The notes: generated from the sequence alone by a model not told the origin. DNA of 27,043 bases from Chara braunii (GCA_003427395.1 BFEA01000112.1:1675179-1702221), one strand, 5' to 3'; numbered from the stretch's first letter, positions 9,831-20,415 are shown. Program-made: numbers and translations.

Positions 9831-10760
9831 TATATTTTGACAGGTAGTGATTCTGGCGATCCACTCTGTATGGGGGAGATTATGTCAGGGTCTACCTTTG
9901 CTTTCGGCGCGGCTTAGAGGCAGATTCAGGCCTAGTCAATCAGAAGAATCTTGGAGGAGAATATGTTATGGAGTTGTATTTTCCATACGCTTATGATTTT
10001 AGCTTGGGGATTGACCTGTCATGTGTTACAGGTCCTCTTGACCGTTTGATTCAGGATTTGAGCTAGCTTCAGCTTGATCCTACGAGGATCATCACCTGTT
10101 ATCACTGATAACAGGTCGGTTGCCGATTCGTCGGCTCACGACTCAATTCCTGCTCGCTCCCCATACTCAACCTAAAAGGCTTTAACCCTGGTGATCTTTT
10201 TGTTTGTTAAGGGTTTCACCCGGACTTTTATTGAATGACCATTTAACAAAGGTACTGAGTTTTTAATTGAGGTTGGTTGGCTGGACGTTGGGGTTTGCAT
10301 GGCTAAACCGAGGGGTATGAGTATAGGAATTGGTTGGAGTTAACTCCACGTAGTGCGTGGACTCTTGTCTGACTTTTGATGTGGTTGCAGGTATGTTCAA
10401 AGACTTCGGGTTTTGATTGGGCTGCCCTGCGATCGCATATATATATGTATGGCCAGGAGGAGACCCACTATGACTGTGAGAAGTGATCGTCACATAATTA
10501 TTTCCCCTTGTGCATATATATATATGTGCCAGTGCATGTGTACCTACGTATGGAGCTAGCGTGGCCTGAAGTGCCCGCGTACTAAGGGTAAGTCGAGGAT
10601 TGGGGTGAATAGAAGGGAGGGGATATCCCTCGCCAATTCCTGTTTATTTTCCTTGTTGCGATTCATCTCGGTGGAACGATAAAGTTCCGGGTGGAGGGGT
10701 CAGCGTGTCGCTGGTGATGCGCCAGATAACTCACCACCGCTCCGAGCTCCCTCCTGCCCT
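9831..10760. other. Unassigned; AT dinucleotide runs
   Basis: Short (AT)n runs occur near 10436-10447 and 10514-10526. Small perfect hairpins are visible at 10677-10696 (GGAAC/GTTCC) and near 10702-10716 (CAGCG/CGCTG). The short minus-strand frame at 10263-10493 has no recognisable motif. Confidence 0.35.
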
Positions 10761-10765
10761 AGGGG

Positions 10766-11075
10766 CCGTCTTGCCCCGCACCCGTTGGGACACCTCAGGG
10801 TGCAGAAGACGGAAAGGCCCTCAGGCCGGGTTTTGCACGCGCTAAATGGTTACCCCCATTGGCTCGCGCTTCAGCCGACGCCTGAGCGTCGAAAGATGAC
10901 CCTTCGGCTCAAAGTAGGCCGTTGGGGTGGGGGCACTACATAACCCGCCATCATCGCGGTTATTCGCGTAGAACTGCATAGCGAGATAGCATGTGTAAGT
11001 CCAGCGCCCTCGCGATCTTATACTAGGCTCGCGCGCGGCACTCGTCGCACCCCGCACTAAAAGAGTTACGGGTCA
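10766..11075 (+). repeat. Multi-hairpin repeat unit, copy A
   Basis: This copy aligns with one about 638 bp downstream. Shared anchors include CAGCCGAC (10872 and 11511) and TTATACT (11018 and 11656). Hairpins in this copy: CCGTCTT/AAGACGG (10766-10772 with 10806-10812) enclosing GCACCC/GGGTGC (10778-10783 with 10798-10803); GACGC/GCGTC right after CAGCC; and AAC/GTT plus CGC/GCG around the loop CATCATC near 10947-10966. No protein frame is convincing. It may be a structured-RNA-encoding repeat or a decayed element. Confidence 0.65.
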
Positions 11076-11338
11076 GGCGACGAGACCACGAGCGCGTCAC
11101 GGCCAGTAAACTTGTGGTTTTGGTAACGTGAAGCGACACGTGGGCGGAAGACTAGTCCCGGTCAGCCTTTGGGAGTCCGTGTATGGGCCTCATTATCCCG
11201 GACGCCGGGTAGCCTATGGGTAGGATAGCGAACCTCCTCCGCGCGCGCATCGTTTGGGCTTATCCACCCCCTTTCCATTTTAGGAGGGTCATCAGCTAAT
11301 GGGGGTTGGAGTGCATTTCCTTTTTGCGTTTTCATGGT

Positions 11339-11411
11339 TGGACGTTATAGTCCGTGGCGACCGTCAAAGTCAAACCCCTTGATGTTCGACCGCCACGACA
11401 GCCTAAGGCTG
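11339..11411 (+). repeat. Hairpins between the two repeat copies
   Basis: A 7-bp stem CGTGGCG/CGCCACG (11353-11359 with 11391-11397) encloses TCAA/TTGA. It is followed at once by CAGCC/GGCTG with a three-base TAA loop (11399-11411). No partner copy was found, so covariation cannot be tested. Confidence 0.5.
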
Positions 11412-11715
11412 TTGACTCAACCCCTCTGCACAGGGTGCTGAAGAGGGTGTAGTCTTCAACTGCGCATGGCGGTTGTCCAGCGCCGAGAGACTAACCTTCA
11501 TGGCGCGTATCAGCCGACACTTGAGTGTCGAATGCGACCCTCGCGATTAACGGGGACCGCGTGAGTATGGGTACTATATAGTACGTCATCATTGCGACTG
11601 TTTGCGTACGCTTGCATTGCGAGTCGATATGAGTTAGCCTTGCGTCCGCGCGGTTTTATACTGAGACTCGCGCGCAACGCCTTTTCGATTTCCGCGTCGG
11701 AAGGTTATGGGTTGG
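11412..11715 (+). repeat. Multi-hairpin repeat unit, copy B
   Basis: This is the diverged partner of copy A. CCCTCT/AGAGGG with inner GCAC/GTGC (about 11423-11452) corresponds to the CCGTCTT stem of copy A. GACAC/GTGTC (about 11516-11529) replaces GACGC/GCGTC, a clean G-C to A-T change. AGT/ACT replaces AAC/GTT around the CATCATT loop near 11581-11600. A GCGT/ACGC plus CGCGCG/CGCGCG stem (about 11642-11680) encloses TTATACT. Confidence 0.65.
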
Positions 11716-12627
11716 TTACCGAGGGGATAGGAGTGTTGTCACGTGTTTGTGTTGTGTCGTTTTCGTGTGTGTGCGTGTTTTATTTTCGTGTCGTAAGTAA
11801 GTGTGCCCGTGGTGTGTGGAATTCGTCCTAGTCGACCGACGTCGAGCTGCGCTTGGGACTTCAGCCCCCTAAGATGTCGGCTCGCGTGTGGGCCTGATAG
11901 GCGTATTACCACGCGTACCCCCTATGCTACAGCGAACGAGAAACGCCCTCGGCTGGTCCACCTCTGCGATTGCAACCGAGTAGCTTTCGTACTGTGGACT
12001 GGTAGCTCGGCGGGGATACGCCCACCGAAGGGAGGTGACAACTCCCGTAAGCGTAAGGTGGAGGTAAGTTGTGCCTCGCGTAGGCCCTATCCTATCGTAC
12101 AGGCTCGCGAGAGGTATGGTTGGCGCACTCGGCTGGAGCGGCCCAAGGAAACTCCATTTGTGTGTTTGCGACAAGGCGGCCGAGAGAGTCCCGCGCTGCC
12201 ACGTGCGGTGCCGGACCGCTGCGCTCGACACCGCAATGTCGCACTTCAAACACTGATGGTTGTTTTGGGAAATGCTCATTTTTTTCTAGTGCCACACTCT
12301 TGCCATATGTCATGGGAAAGGCCTATTTTCCCCCATGGTCTCCCAACACCTATACTAGTATGAGTTGAAAAGGAACGAGGTCTCCTCCTTTATCCGTTTT
12401 CATTTCTATTGTTGTTGTCACTATTGTTGACAACTGCGGCGGTGACATCACCCTTTCGCAATTCCCAGACCACACTCACTTGTCCCTCGCTTCCTTCAAG
12501 GGACACCTTTCAGTGGTATCGTCATAAAAAATGACAAAAACGTGGTCTTGTTGTTTCTGCCTCCATAGGATCCATTTCCCTTGTTCACTCCCTTACCCTG
12601 TCTTGGTAAGTCTGTTATTACCCAGAT
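11716..12627. other. Unassigned, hairpin-rich then low-complexity
   Basis: Long frames here (such as 11803-12363, +) overlap others on both strands and show no family motif, so no gene is called. Hairpins are visible at 12075-12111 (CTCGCG/CGCGAG with inner GCC/GGC), 12204-12235 (TGCGGTG/CACCGCA) and 11860-11881, where AGCC/GGCT holds a CTAAGAT loop like the array at 8.4-9.2 kb. From about 12260 on, the sequence is AT-richer and featureless to me. Confidence 0.4.
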
Positions 12628-12700
12628 GGGAAAACAACTTAGTTGGTTAGAGTGTTGATCTATCACACCAGAAGTCGCGGGTAAATCTCGTTTTTTCCCG
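12628..12700 (+). tRNA. Degenerate organelle-type tRNA-Asp-like sequence
   Basis: A 73-nt cloverleaf can be drawn: acceptor GGGAAAA with TTTTCCC, D-stem ACTT/GAGT, and an anticodon loop CTATCAC. T-arm bases resemble tRNA-Asp(GUC), but the anticodon reads ATC rather than GTC and the T-loop is about two bases short. It sits directly against tRNA-Ser(GCU), the sort of clustering seen in organelle genomes. Most likely a decayed mitochondrial tRNA copied into the nucleus. The assignment to Asp is tentative. Confidence 0.55.
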
Positions 12701-12788
12701 GGAGGTATGGCTGAGTGGCTGAAGGCATTGGTTTGCTAAATCAACATACAACAAGATTGTATCATGGGTTCAAATCTCATTTTCTCTG
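12701..12788 (+). tRNA. trnS-GCU: Mitochondrial-type tRNA-Ser(GCU), likely nuclear copy
   Basis: This 88-nt sequence has the long variable arm of a class II tRNA. Its anticodon loop is TTGCTAA, with anticodon GCT at 12735-12737 and stem TTGGT/ATCAA. It begins GGAGGTATGGCTGAGTGGCT and has a T-arm GGGTTCAAATCTC, both close to plant mitochondrial trnS(GCU) as I remember it. The acceptor stem has drifted: the 3' strand TTCTCT no longer pairs fully with GGAGGT. The drift and the surrounding retrotransposon DNA suggest a nuclear mitochondrial insertion (NUMT) rather than an expressed gene. Confidence 0.75.
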
Positions 12789-12799
12789 TTTCATCGGGG

Positions 12800-13862
12800 G
12801 CGTAGTTGTTTTTCACTTGCGAAGGCATTTATTCTCGCTGCAAAGAGAGATCCCGAAATTGCTTATACGTCTAATTACCTGATTTCAACACGACAACCAA
12901 CTGTCCACGGATAGGTTCAGGTAAAGCTCGTAAGTAGATGTAGAGGATTTGATAATCATGGATGTTTAGCCCTCGTTCCTGCATCAGACAATTTACTTCA
13001 TGAGAGAGAGCATCAACGGATGTCCATTGTCGTTTGTTGATGGCGGTAAGTTGGTCAAACGCCTTGTCTATTGTGGTCTTATCAAAAAATCTTTCTTTGA
13101 TCTTCTTCAGAAATTCCCTTAAATTTAGAGTATTCGTCTAATCCCCAATAAACTCAAATCCGGTGGCGTTCGCTTTCGATAGTACCCATGCCTTAGCGTC
13201 TTCGCTAAAACATGAGGTGGTGAACGCCACCTTGCTATCTTTGTCTACCGGGGTCGTAGAGCAGTATGTTTGGATTTCGGCTATCCACAACAATATTTTT
13301 TTTCCTTTCTTTCTGGTAAATGTGAATAGGAGTTTCATTTTCATTTTTTCCGCTTCACTTATTTTCTTGGGGTTTCGTCTTTAGAGGTGAATTTCATTGC
13401 ATCTCCCATCAGTTTCTTCGCTGGTTCAAACTTTGGTTCTTCTCGAGTCTTTTTCGGTTTTTGTCTGGTCATCGACTGCTTTTGTTTGACTGCATTGGCC
13501 AACATAGCATGTTCGGCAGAAAACAGATTTTTATCCGCAAGGACTTCGTCTAACTTTGTCTCCACGTGAACTAGGTAAGACATCATTTTTTGAAGAATCT
13601 GATCAAGAGTTGCAATATCACTTTTTTTTCTCATTTGTACCTTACTTCCAATTTAATTAATTTTCCTTTCTTCTTCTTCTCTCTTTTTTCTTTGTTGTTT
13701 CATGACTTCCTTCTTTTTCTTATATGTCTGCAATGCTTCTTCGAGTTGTATGATGTTCTGGTAAACTACATCCTTATTTAATTCCTGTTTGTTTTCCCCG
13801 CTTGTTTCTCCTTCTTTCTTTTTGTCCTCTTCTTCAGTGTGGTGGGTATTTCGGGTTAGCAT
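12800..13862 (-). pseudogene. Ty3/gypsy Gag, decayed
   Basis: Minus-strand reading from 13862 gives a charged, Lys/Glu-rich N-terminal part with coiled-coil character (13862-13359, interrupted). Then comes a retrotransposon Gag core: LLWIAEIQTYCSTTPVDKDS, VAFTTSCFSEDAKAWVL, REFLKKIKERFFDK, WTSVDALSHEVNCLM and LPEPIRGQL. The pattern W-(x)n-F with a late ALPEPIRG-type block is typical of Ty3/gypsy Gag, which packages element RNA in the particle. A frameshift lies between 13359 and 13344 and in-frame stops follow (TAG near 13138 and at about 12871). Similarity fades at about 12800, next to the tRNA-like sequences. No zinc knuckle remains in this piece. Confidence 0.8.
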
Positions 13863-14303
13863 TTTGGAAACAAATTAATCCAGGTTGTGATGGGTCCTGA
13901 CTAACTCTTGCCACACGGAGGAGGTCAACTCCCGTCTTAGTTTGGTCCAACGTCTTCACCACTTCAAAATTTTTAACTTTTCGGAATCCTTAACATTTAT
14001 ATGCATTCGGATATCAGGGGGGCATATATAATATTTAATACTTTCACCACTTTAAGAATTTCAGAATGCTCAATATTATCTAAAGGGGGGGCATTCGACA
14101 TTTTCAACACATTTTAAATCATAAAAATCCAATGTTATAAAACTTCAAAATCGTTCAATCTTTTTCACTTCATTGTTACTTTGGGTGGAGATTCAACGAG
14201 TTGTTGATTGTTTGTTTGAGGTGGTGGAAGTGATAATCTAGGTTGACCAGTCATAGTAGACCAGGAAACCATTGGTTCTCGGTTTGTCAGTGTATCTGTC
14301 TCC
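13863..14303. other. Unassigned AT-rich flank of gag
   Basis: On the minus strand this lies upstream of gag, where a leader and LTR would be expected. I see neither a tRNA primer-binding site nor recognisable LTR ends. Confidence 0.35.
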
Positions 14304-14539
14304 NNNNNNNNNNNNNNNNNNNNNNNNNNNNNNNNNNNNNNNNNNNNNNNNNNNNNNNNNNNNNNNNNNNNNNNNNNNNNNNNNNNNNNNNNNNNNNNNN
14401 NNNNNNNNNNNNNNNNNNNNNNNNNNNNNNNNNNNNNNNNNNNNNNNNNNNNNNNNNNNNNNNNNNNNNNNNNNNNNNNNNNNNNNNNNNNNNNNNNNNN
14501 NNNNNNNNNNNNNNNNNNNNNNNNNNNNNNNNNNNNNNN
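14304..14539. other. Assembly gap (236 n)
   Basis: An unbroken run of n flanks a CA microsatellite, so the gap probably marks a failure to assemble through simple repeats. Confidence 0.99.

Positions 14540-14597
<58 letters not shown>
14540..14597 (+). repeat. (CA)n microsatellite
   Basis: A perfect CA run of about 29 units borders the assembly gap, so its true length is unknown. Confidence 0.97.
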
Positions 14598-14601
<4 letters not shown>

Positions 14602-15100
14602 CTCATTGAAACCTCTTCTTCTCTGACGCACTGCTTGGTTTCAAATCATATGTTAAACTTTACGCTATGTGATATCTTGAAATTGTGATAATTCAATTTT
14701 TTTTCCCAATAATTGTTAATCGTTAATTTTGCCAAAGTTCTAAGTGCAGAGAAAAAAGAAAGGAAAGTGAAATGGATGACGTGCATCAAATAAGGGTTTA
14801 TATTCTCGTTTATGCGGAGCTGTTTTTTTTACACCATTCGACTTTGCAAATGTCTTTCCGTACACAATGGGATCGAGGGTAACACATAACATACTAGTGT
14901 ACGGTGCAAAAAGAGATAAGTAATTAATTTTATGCATGAGTCAGACAACAATAGCAATCACGTCCCATGAAATTTTATGCATGAGTCAGACAACAGTGGT
15001 AATCAAATTTGTCACGCAACACTAGTACATAATTAATTTTCTGTCCACAACCTCGAAACTATGATATGTCATCATATCGGTGCAAATCTTAAAAAAAACT
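14598..15100. repeat. AT-rich spacer with a 45-bp direct repeat
   Basis: ATTTTATGCATGAGTCAGACAACA with a near-identical continuation occurs at 14927-14960 and 14972-15005, 45 bp apart. No gene is seen. Confidence 0.7.
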
Positions 15101-15690
15101 AAGGCTAATGTGAACTGAGCGATCATCAATGCAACCACTACTCAAAGTTGTTAACAACTACTACGTATCTAGTATGTACAAATATCGATTTGGTTGATCA
15201 TAATGTGATGGTGGTCAAGAAATGGGAAAAACAAATAGAAATGAAGAGGAGAGAAAGATGAACGATGATGTTACATATGACCAAACAAACGGAAAAAAAT
15301 ACGTATAGTTTGACGTTCCCTGACTCGTTGTTGATCGCTCATCATAATTCAGTGATTTTGAAGGGTCTCGCTATTCTTCTTGCAATTATCCCGATGGTCA
15401 CACTCTTCTGCCATATTCAAAGCCTTTAAGTATATGAGCGACATACTTTTATAGAGTTTGACACTCGATTCATGCAGACAACTATCATTCCTACAAATAA
15501 AGCTTGAATTAATCACATGTGATAATAATATCGTGAGTCATGAAAAATAGTTTTGGGGGACCCAACCGCTCCTTAATGCCACCACCGCTTACAACTTTTT
15601 ACCAGTTTATACTGTTCTTATGGTTGATCGTTATGCAACGATGGTTCAAAAAAGGATGGAAAAATGGTAGTGTTATATATCTATCATAGA
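15101..15690 (+). repeat. Two diverged copies of an AT-rich unit
   Basis: Blocks near 15120-15240 and 15550-15680 share TGGTTGATC, a hairpin, ATGG and an A-rich end. The hairpin is ATCA/TGAT in the first (15197-15209) and ATCGTT/AACGAT in the second (15627-15642). Similarity outside the hairpin is moderate. Confidence 0.45.
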
Positions 15691-15856
15691 TATATATATA
15701 TAAACGCTTGTCGGATAGGCTTGGCAACCTCTTCACATTAGGCATGTGCATATTGCGAAACGGAAAAAAAACTCAATTTTAACGAAAACGTAGTTACAAC
15801 TTTACGACTACAGGTGAGGCTGTTAAACGATCATCGACAAGAGGAAGGGAGATCGT

Positions 15857-15860
<4 letters not shown>

Positions 15861-15899
<39 letters not shown>
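15861..15899 (+). repeat. (CT)n microsatellite
   Basis: A perfect CT run of about 19-20 units. The frames through it are repeat-coded Ser/Leu and are not genes. Confidence 0.97.
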
Positions 15900-15902
<3 letters not shown>

Positions 15903-16335
15903 ACGAATAAGTTATTTTTTTGAATGTTATGAAGACTCTTCCATCTTCAGATGTGAAGATACTTCCTTTTCTATTTTCCCTATCGTTCGCCGTTGTGCTG
16001 CTGCATCGTGGTTTCCAATTCTTAGACAAATGTCTTTCAGTTTGGTCTACGTTTGATGGTTGAGAATCTTAAAATCGAGTTGTTCCAGTCTTGCGGCGAG
16101 GATCGGTGGTTGACATCAACCCCACTATTGTCATTCCAAGGCGTAAGAAGGAGAAGGGTCAACATTTATGCCATGGTGAAATTGTTGATTGATGGTTACA
16201 TAGTGAGAGAGGAATACAAAGCATGATCTCATTATTGGATCATCGTCCGTGAATTGGTTCTGGTCACATCATTGACGTCCCACAGAGAAAACAATCGACA
16301 ACAAGTAACGATTATTAGACGCATCACTGAGTTGT
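15900..16335. other. Unassigned sequence between CT tracts
   Basis: No gene or RNA is recognised. A small hairpin (GTGGTTG with CAACCCCAC) lies near 16107-16126. Confidence 0.35.
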
Positions 16336-16455
16336 TTCTCTCTCTCTCTCTCTGTTTTTTTTTCCTTTTTTTTCCATTTCTCTCTCTCTTTCTCCCACTC
16401 TCTCTCTTTCTCTTTCATTTTTTTTTTTCTCTCTCTCTCCCTCTCTCTCTATCCT

Positions 16456-16515
<60 letters not shown>

Positions 16516-16535
16516 CTCTCTTTCTCTCTCTCTCA
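16336..16535 (+). repeat. Long pyrimidine (CT/T) tract
   Basis: About 200 bp of almost pure pyrimidine, mostly CT repeats with T runs. The tract could form triplex DNA under supercoiling, though this is inference. Confidence 0.95.
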
Positions 16536-17219
16536 ACTTCAATGGGTATATGCATTCCGGTCGTTTGTCACATCGTTTTTCCCCTAGGCCTCCGTGTTGA
16601 CTGCTAGAAACCTACCTTGTTATGATAATGATTCAGTTTGTTTTTATCCACATATATGATAATGTGGGTAATATGGATAATGTGGTTAATGATGTTAACC
16701 TCACACTTCCATTGAAGCCGCAGACGTTCGTTTTGCCTAAAGGGGACATAAAAAAAAAACAAAGTTGAAGAAAAAAAAAAAAATTCAGGAAGTGACGACT
16801 TGGGTAAAGTGCTGACTTGAACACATCCGCTGCTACAGGAGGTTGCACGTGCCATGGAGGATATCCCAACTGTCTTAGCGCAGGCACTCAGACTACCTGG
16901 CCTATGATATCATGAACTGTTTATTGCGACCATTACTCTTTCCCGTCATAAGTTGTAGACAAAATGGCAGCACTTAATTGTAGTCAAGTGCAGTTAATTG
17001 CAGCTCCATGTGCTCAAGACTTTTTCCTAAGCAGGTCGACAGAGCCATAACAGCTAACCGACCTGCAGGAGCAGTTCGATGAACCTGTTGTCTGTTAGTT
17101 GAAAGCACCTAAAGGAAAGGAGGCCGAAGCGATGTGAGCAATCTCTCAACAAATACCAACTGAACAAACTCTTGACAGCCCAACTTCACGTTACCAGAAC
17201 TGCATACATGAGCATCAGG
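16536..17219. other. Unassigned
   Basis: No convincing gene. A-runs lie near 16750 and 16770, and short minus-strand frames here are Phe-rich products of those runs. Confidence 0.35.
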
Positions 17220-17670
17220 CAGGGACGACTCGGACGAGTCTCTGACGAGTTCCTTGTAATTTTCTTTGTGAGCATTTGGCTTGCTTCTGGTTCCCAACAA
17301 GTTCGTAGTCTATTCTTTCTTCTTCTTTTGTTCTAGAAACTCCTGGTTTATTTTGAAGTGAGCATTGTGTGAGTTCTTGGTCTCTTTTGACGTGCACATT
17401 GGACGAGTTCCTGGTCTCTTTCGATATGGTGCCCGAAGAGCTCCTGGTCTCTTTGCTATAAGCATTAGGCGACTTCCTAGTCTTTTTTTACTTGCACATT
17501 GGGCGAGTTCTTGGTCCCCCACGAGTTCTTGATCTCTTTCGACGTGAGCATTCGGTGAGTCCCTGGTCTCTTTCGACGTACACATAAGACGAGTTCCTAG
17601 TCTCTCCCAACGTGGGCATTGGGCGAGTTCATTGTCCCCCACGTCTTTCGACGTGAGCAGTGTAGTCGCC
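17220..17670. repeat. 33-34-bp minisatellite
   Basis: GAGTTCYTGGTCTC-type motifs begin at 17371, 17405, 17438, 17471, 17505, 17556, 17591 and 17625, mostly 33-35 bp apart, with an extra partial unit at 17523. The unit reads roughly GAGTTCCTGGTCTCTTTCGA then CGTGNRCATTGGGC. Degraded units extend back to about 17220. The near-multiple-of-three period keeps a minus-strand frame open (17310-17777), but its peptide is only repeat-coded. Confidence 0.85.
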
Positions 17671-19107
17671 CCAATCATCATGGTGAAAGAGGTGCATCGT
17701 GACAGGGATCTATTGCAGCAGCTGGCTGGCCACAGTACCGGTAGCAGAACCAATTTTCCAAGAAGCTTACTTAGCAAGTAGCATGCCCGGTAGTTTGACT
17801 CCCCCCTTTCTCCTCTTTGCCGTCACTCTGAGGAGGAGAGTCAACAATGAGCGCTAGACCTCATACTAGGTTAGACCAGTCATATGTACGTGATTTTCCC
17901 GTGTTCGCACTATTGCATTAAGTTGGTGTGCAGGTACAATACCAGTGTTGCGAGACCTCATACTCTCGGTAGTGCTGATTGACATATAAGCTTGTAGACA
18001 AACTGCAACCGCTACCGGTATTGGTGCTTCACAGAACCGCCTGATCCCTCCTCCACCTCCTCCACCTCTCTCTCTGTGCCCGTCAAAGTGGAGAGTTCCC
18101 AGTGAATCATGTGACGGGGTGGGTGCGGGGGTTGTTGTGGAGGGCCGGGAAAGGTTTTGAGGAGTCCTACAACTCTAGTTCCTAGAACTAAGGCTACGGG
18201 AAAAGGTGGTTGCTTACTTGGCGTGGGGAAGGGAGGAGGAGGAGGAGGCAGTGATAGCTGTAGCGCAGATCATCACCGTCCTAGCAAGTCGCACTCCCAT
18301 GAGTCTCATCCTACCCTTTTTCTGACTGTACAATGCTTTCACTTTTCTTTTCAGGCAGGTGCAGATATGTGACGAACCATTTTCTGTAATCGCGCGACTT
18401 TCTGCGCGAAGCTACCTTGGGGAAATGAGACGGGTCGGATGGGTCACGGGTGAGCTGCGGGAAAGATGGGTTGGTCGGGCTGATTGCGTGGATGCCCTCG
18501 TTTCTTTTTGTTTCATGAGGAAATCTGTCGAGTCGGTGTTGGGAAGGTCCCACGCCAACGGTTGGGTAACCATGCCTTAACAAGCGCGACAGACAACGGT
18601 GGCCTTGGCTTCTTTCTTGTTCTACTGTGAGCACTAGGAATTTTTGGCGCGATCATCGCGTGGGAATATCGTTTTTGAATTTTCAACTGACGTCGAGTCC
18701 CCACGGGCTCCCAAAATTGTTTTTGGGCTCTTCAGAATTTCCTTTTTGCAATTAGGACTTGGGCTAGAAATTTAGGTACTCTAAATTTTGTTGCGCCGCG
18801 CTACTCATTCGCGCACATCTTGCGGCACTAGGAGCTAGGCTCTGACTGGATCGCACCCTTAATCTTGTGTAACTGTCGTTTTTGGCGGGCGCGATTGTAA
18901 CTGTATCTTTCTTCTTTCTTGGTTCTCTCGTGTTTGCCCACCTTCTCTTTTTTTCTCGCCTTGCATACTCTGTTCTAATTGGCCTGAACGCCTGCTTGAC
19001 CAGATCGATGCGCGGAGTGTGGCTACGACCCCCACGCCGTGGTGTGGCCATGCAAACATGCATGCTTAAATTTTGCAAGTGCGATTAGTTTGCTCTCTAT
19101 GGATCTT
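17671..19107. other. Unassigned
   Basis: Contains GGA-rich and GC-rich patches. Frames on both strands overlap and lack family motifs. No gene is supported. Confidence 0.35.
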
Positions 19108-19183
19108 GGAGTTAGCACGATCAGTGAGGGTCGGCTAACGAGTCAGGAGTTAGCATGATCAGTGAGGGTTGACTAACGAGTCA
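19108..19183 (+). repeat. 38-bp tandem duplication
   Basis: Two head-to-tail units (19108-19145 and 19146-19183) differ at a few bases. Each holds a small stem: GTTAGC/GCTAAC in the first and GTTAG/CTAAC in the second. Confidence 0.85.
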
Positions 19184-20415
19184 GCCTGAGAGGTGAGTCG
19201 ACGAGGGAGTTGGGCGATCCGACGAGCCGGTGTCGGATATGCGGGGTTGACGTGCGGGCCGCGACGGACTGTGGCGCATGGACGAACCTGGCTTGCATAC
19301 TCGAACCAGGCAGGGTGACTACTTTGTGTTGATACTCGGCGACGGACTGCCCGTATCGGGAATGTAGAGGAGTGAGAGAGAGAGAGAGAGCAGCTGTGTG
19401 TGCAGGATGAGGTCTCTTCTTTCGCTTATCTGTATAATTTTGGTTCCTACTATGGTCGATTTTGTTGCGTCCCTTTTGGACTTTTCTTTGTAAATCGTCT
19501 CAGATTTTCTTTGTCGTTTTTGCCTCGTGTATATGTATGGAATGGATGCGAGCTCTTTTCCGTTAGTGATCTTTTCGGATTTCCATCTCGTTTTGCGATG
19601 CCTGTTTAATTCAAATTTCGCCACCTTCTACTATCCACTTGCATGAGCACTACTCTCAGATCTGATTGGAAGCACTCGCTATAGATGTTTGGGTTTAATC
19701 GTTAGTCTTCGATCGTAATCGGATCACCAAGAATTTTGTGAAGAGTTGATTGTCCTTTCCTCTTTTCTCTCCTTTTCGTCACATGAATGACATGGGTATG
19801 AATGTAATGTCTTGATCTCACCCAATATAGCATGAGGAGGATAGTTGCATGCAGGACGAACGCAATCGGTACACTGAACCAAGGACCGATCCGCTTTCGC
19901 TCATGTGCACGCTCACGTACGACCACGATCTCGAGAAAACCGAGTCGCAACGTATGCGCGCGTCTGCATGAGTCGACCGCGAACTCAGCATAAGGATGCA
20001 GGGGATCGAGTTCACCAAGCAGATATGACTGTGGAATTTCCCTCTTGGATCCCCGATCACGAGAGCATGAGGGACCCAGAATATCACGAATACTGGGAAG
20101 GTGAATAAATCCGACGACGGGGAAACTTAAGAAACCGGGAATTTCCCTGTCTGACAGAGAACGACCGATTGTGCGCAAGGGACTTTCACTGTGCCGTAAC
20201 GAACGATCCTAGGGGCCCCGACTACCCGGATACTTATAACACGCAATATTATATATCCCCTGGCTTCGTCGTTATTACCACCAGTTTCCCTCCCTTTCAC
20301 CTCCTTCTTCCATATGACCAGCTCACAGTAGTGCCGTGGAATTCCATAGCCCACTATTGGCCCCGCACACTGTGCGAAAAGTGTCCGCTGCAGCAGGCAT
20401 ATCGAGCTTCAGAGA
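19184..20415. other. Unassigned, includes a short (GA)n run
   Basis: A (GA)n run lies at about 19373-19389. The frame ending at 20108 (+) has a protein-like tail (MTVEFPSWIPDHESM, DPEYHEYWEGE) before its stop, but similar-length frames exist on the other strand. I leave it unassigned. Confidence 0.3.

Noticed and set aside
10677-10760. Hammerhead-type ribozyme core
   Set aside because: A CTGGTGATG-like block was considered, but the conserved CTGANGA and GAAA core is not present in a workable arrangement.
11803-12363. 186-codon plus-strand frame
   Set aside because: It competes with several overlapping frames on both strands and runs across hairpin-rich sequence; no family motif.
14165-14688. 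Long frames across the assembly gap
   Set aside because: They consist of unresolved bases and CA-repeat codons.
16254-16607. Ser/Leu-rich frame over the CT tract and its Arg/Glu-rich opposite frame
   Set aside because: Both are direct translations of a pyrimidine repeat.
17310-17777. 155-codon minus-strand frame
   Set aside because: It is mostly translated minisatellite.
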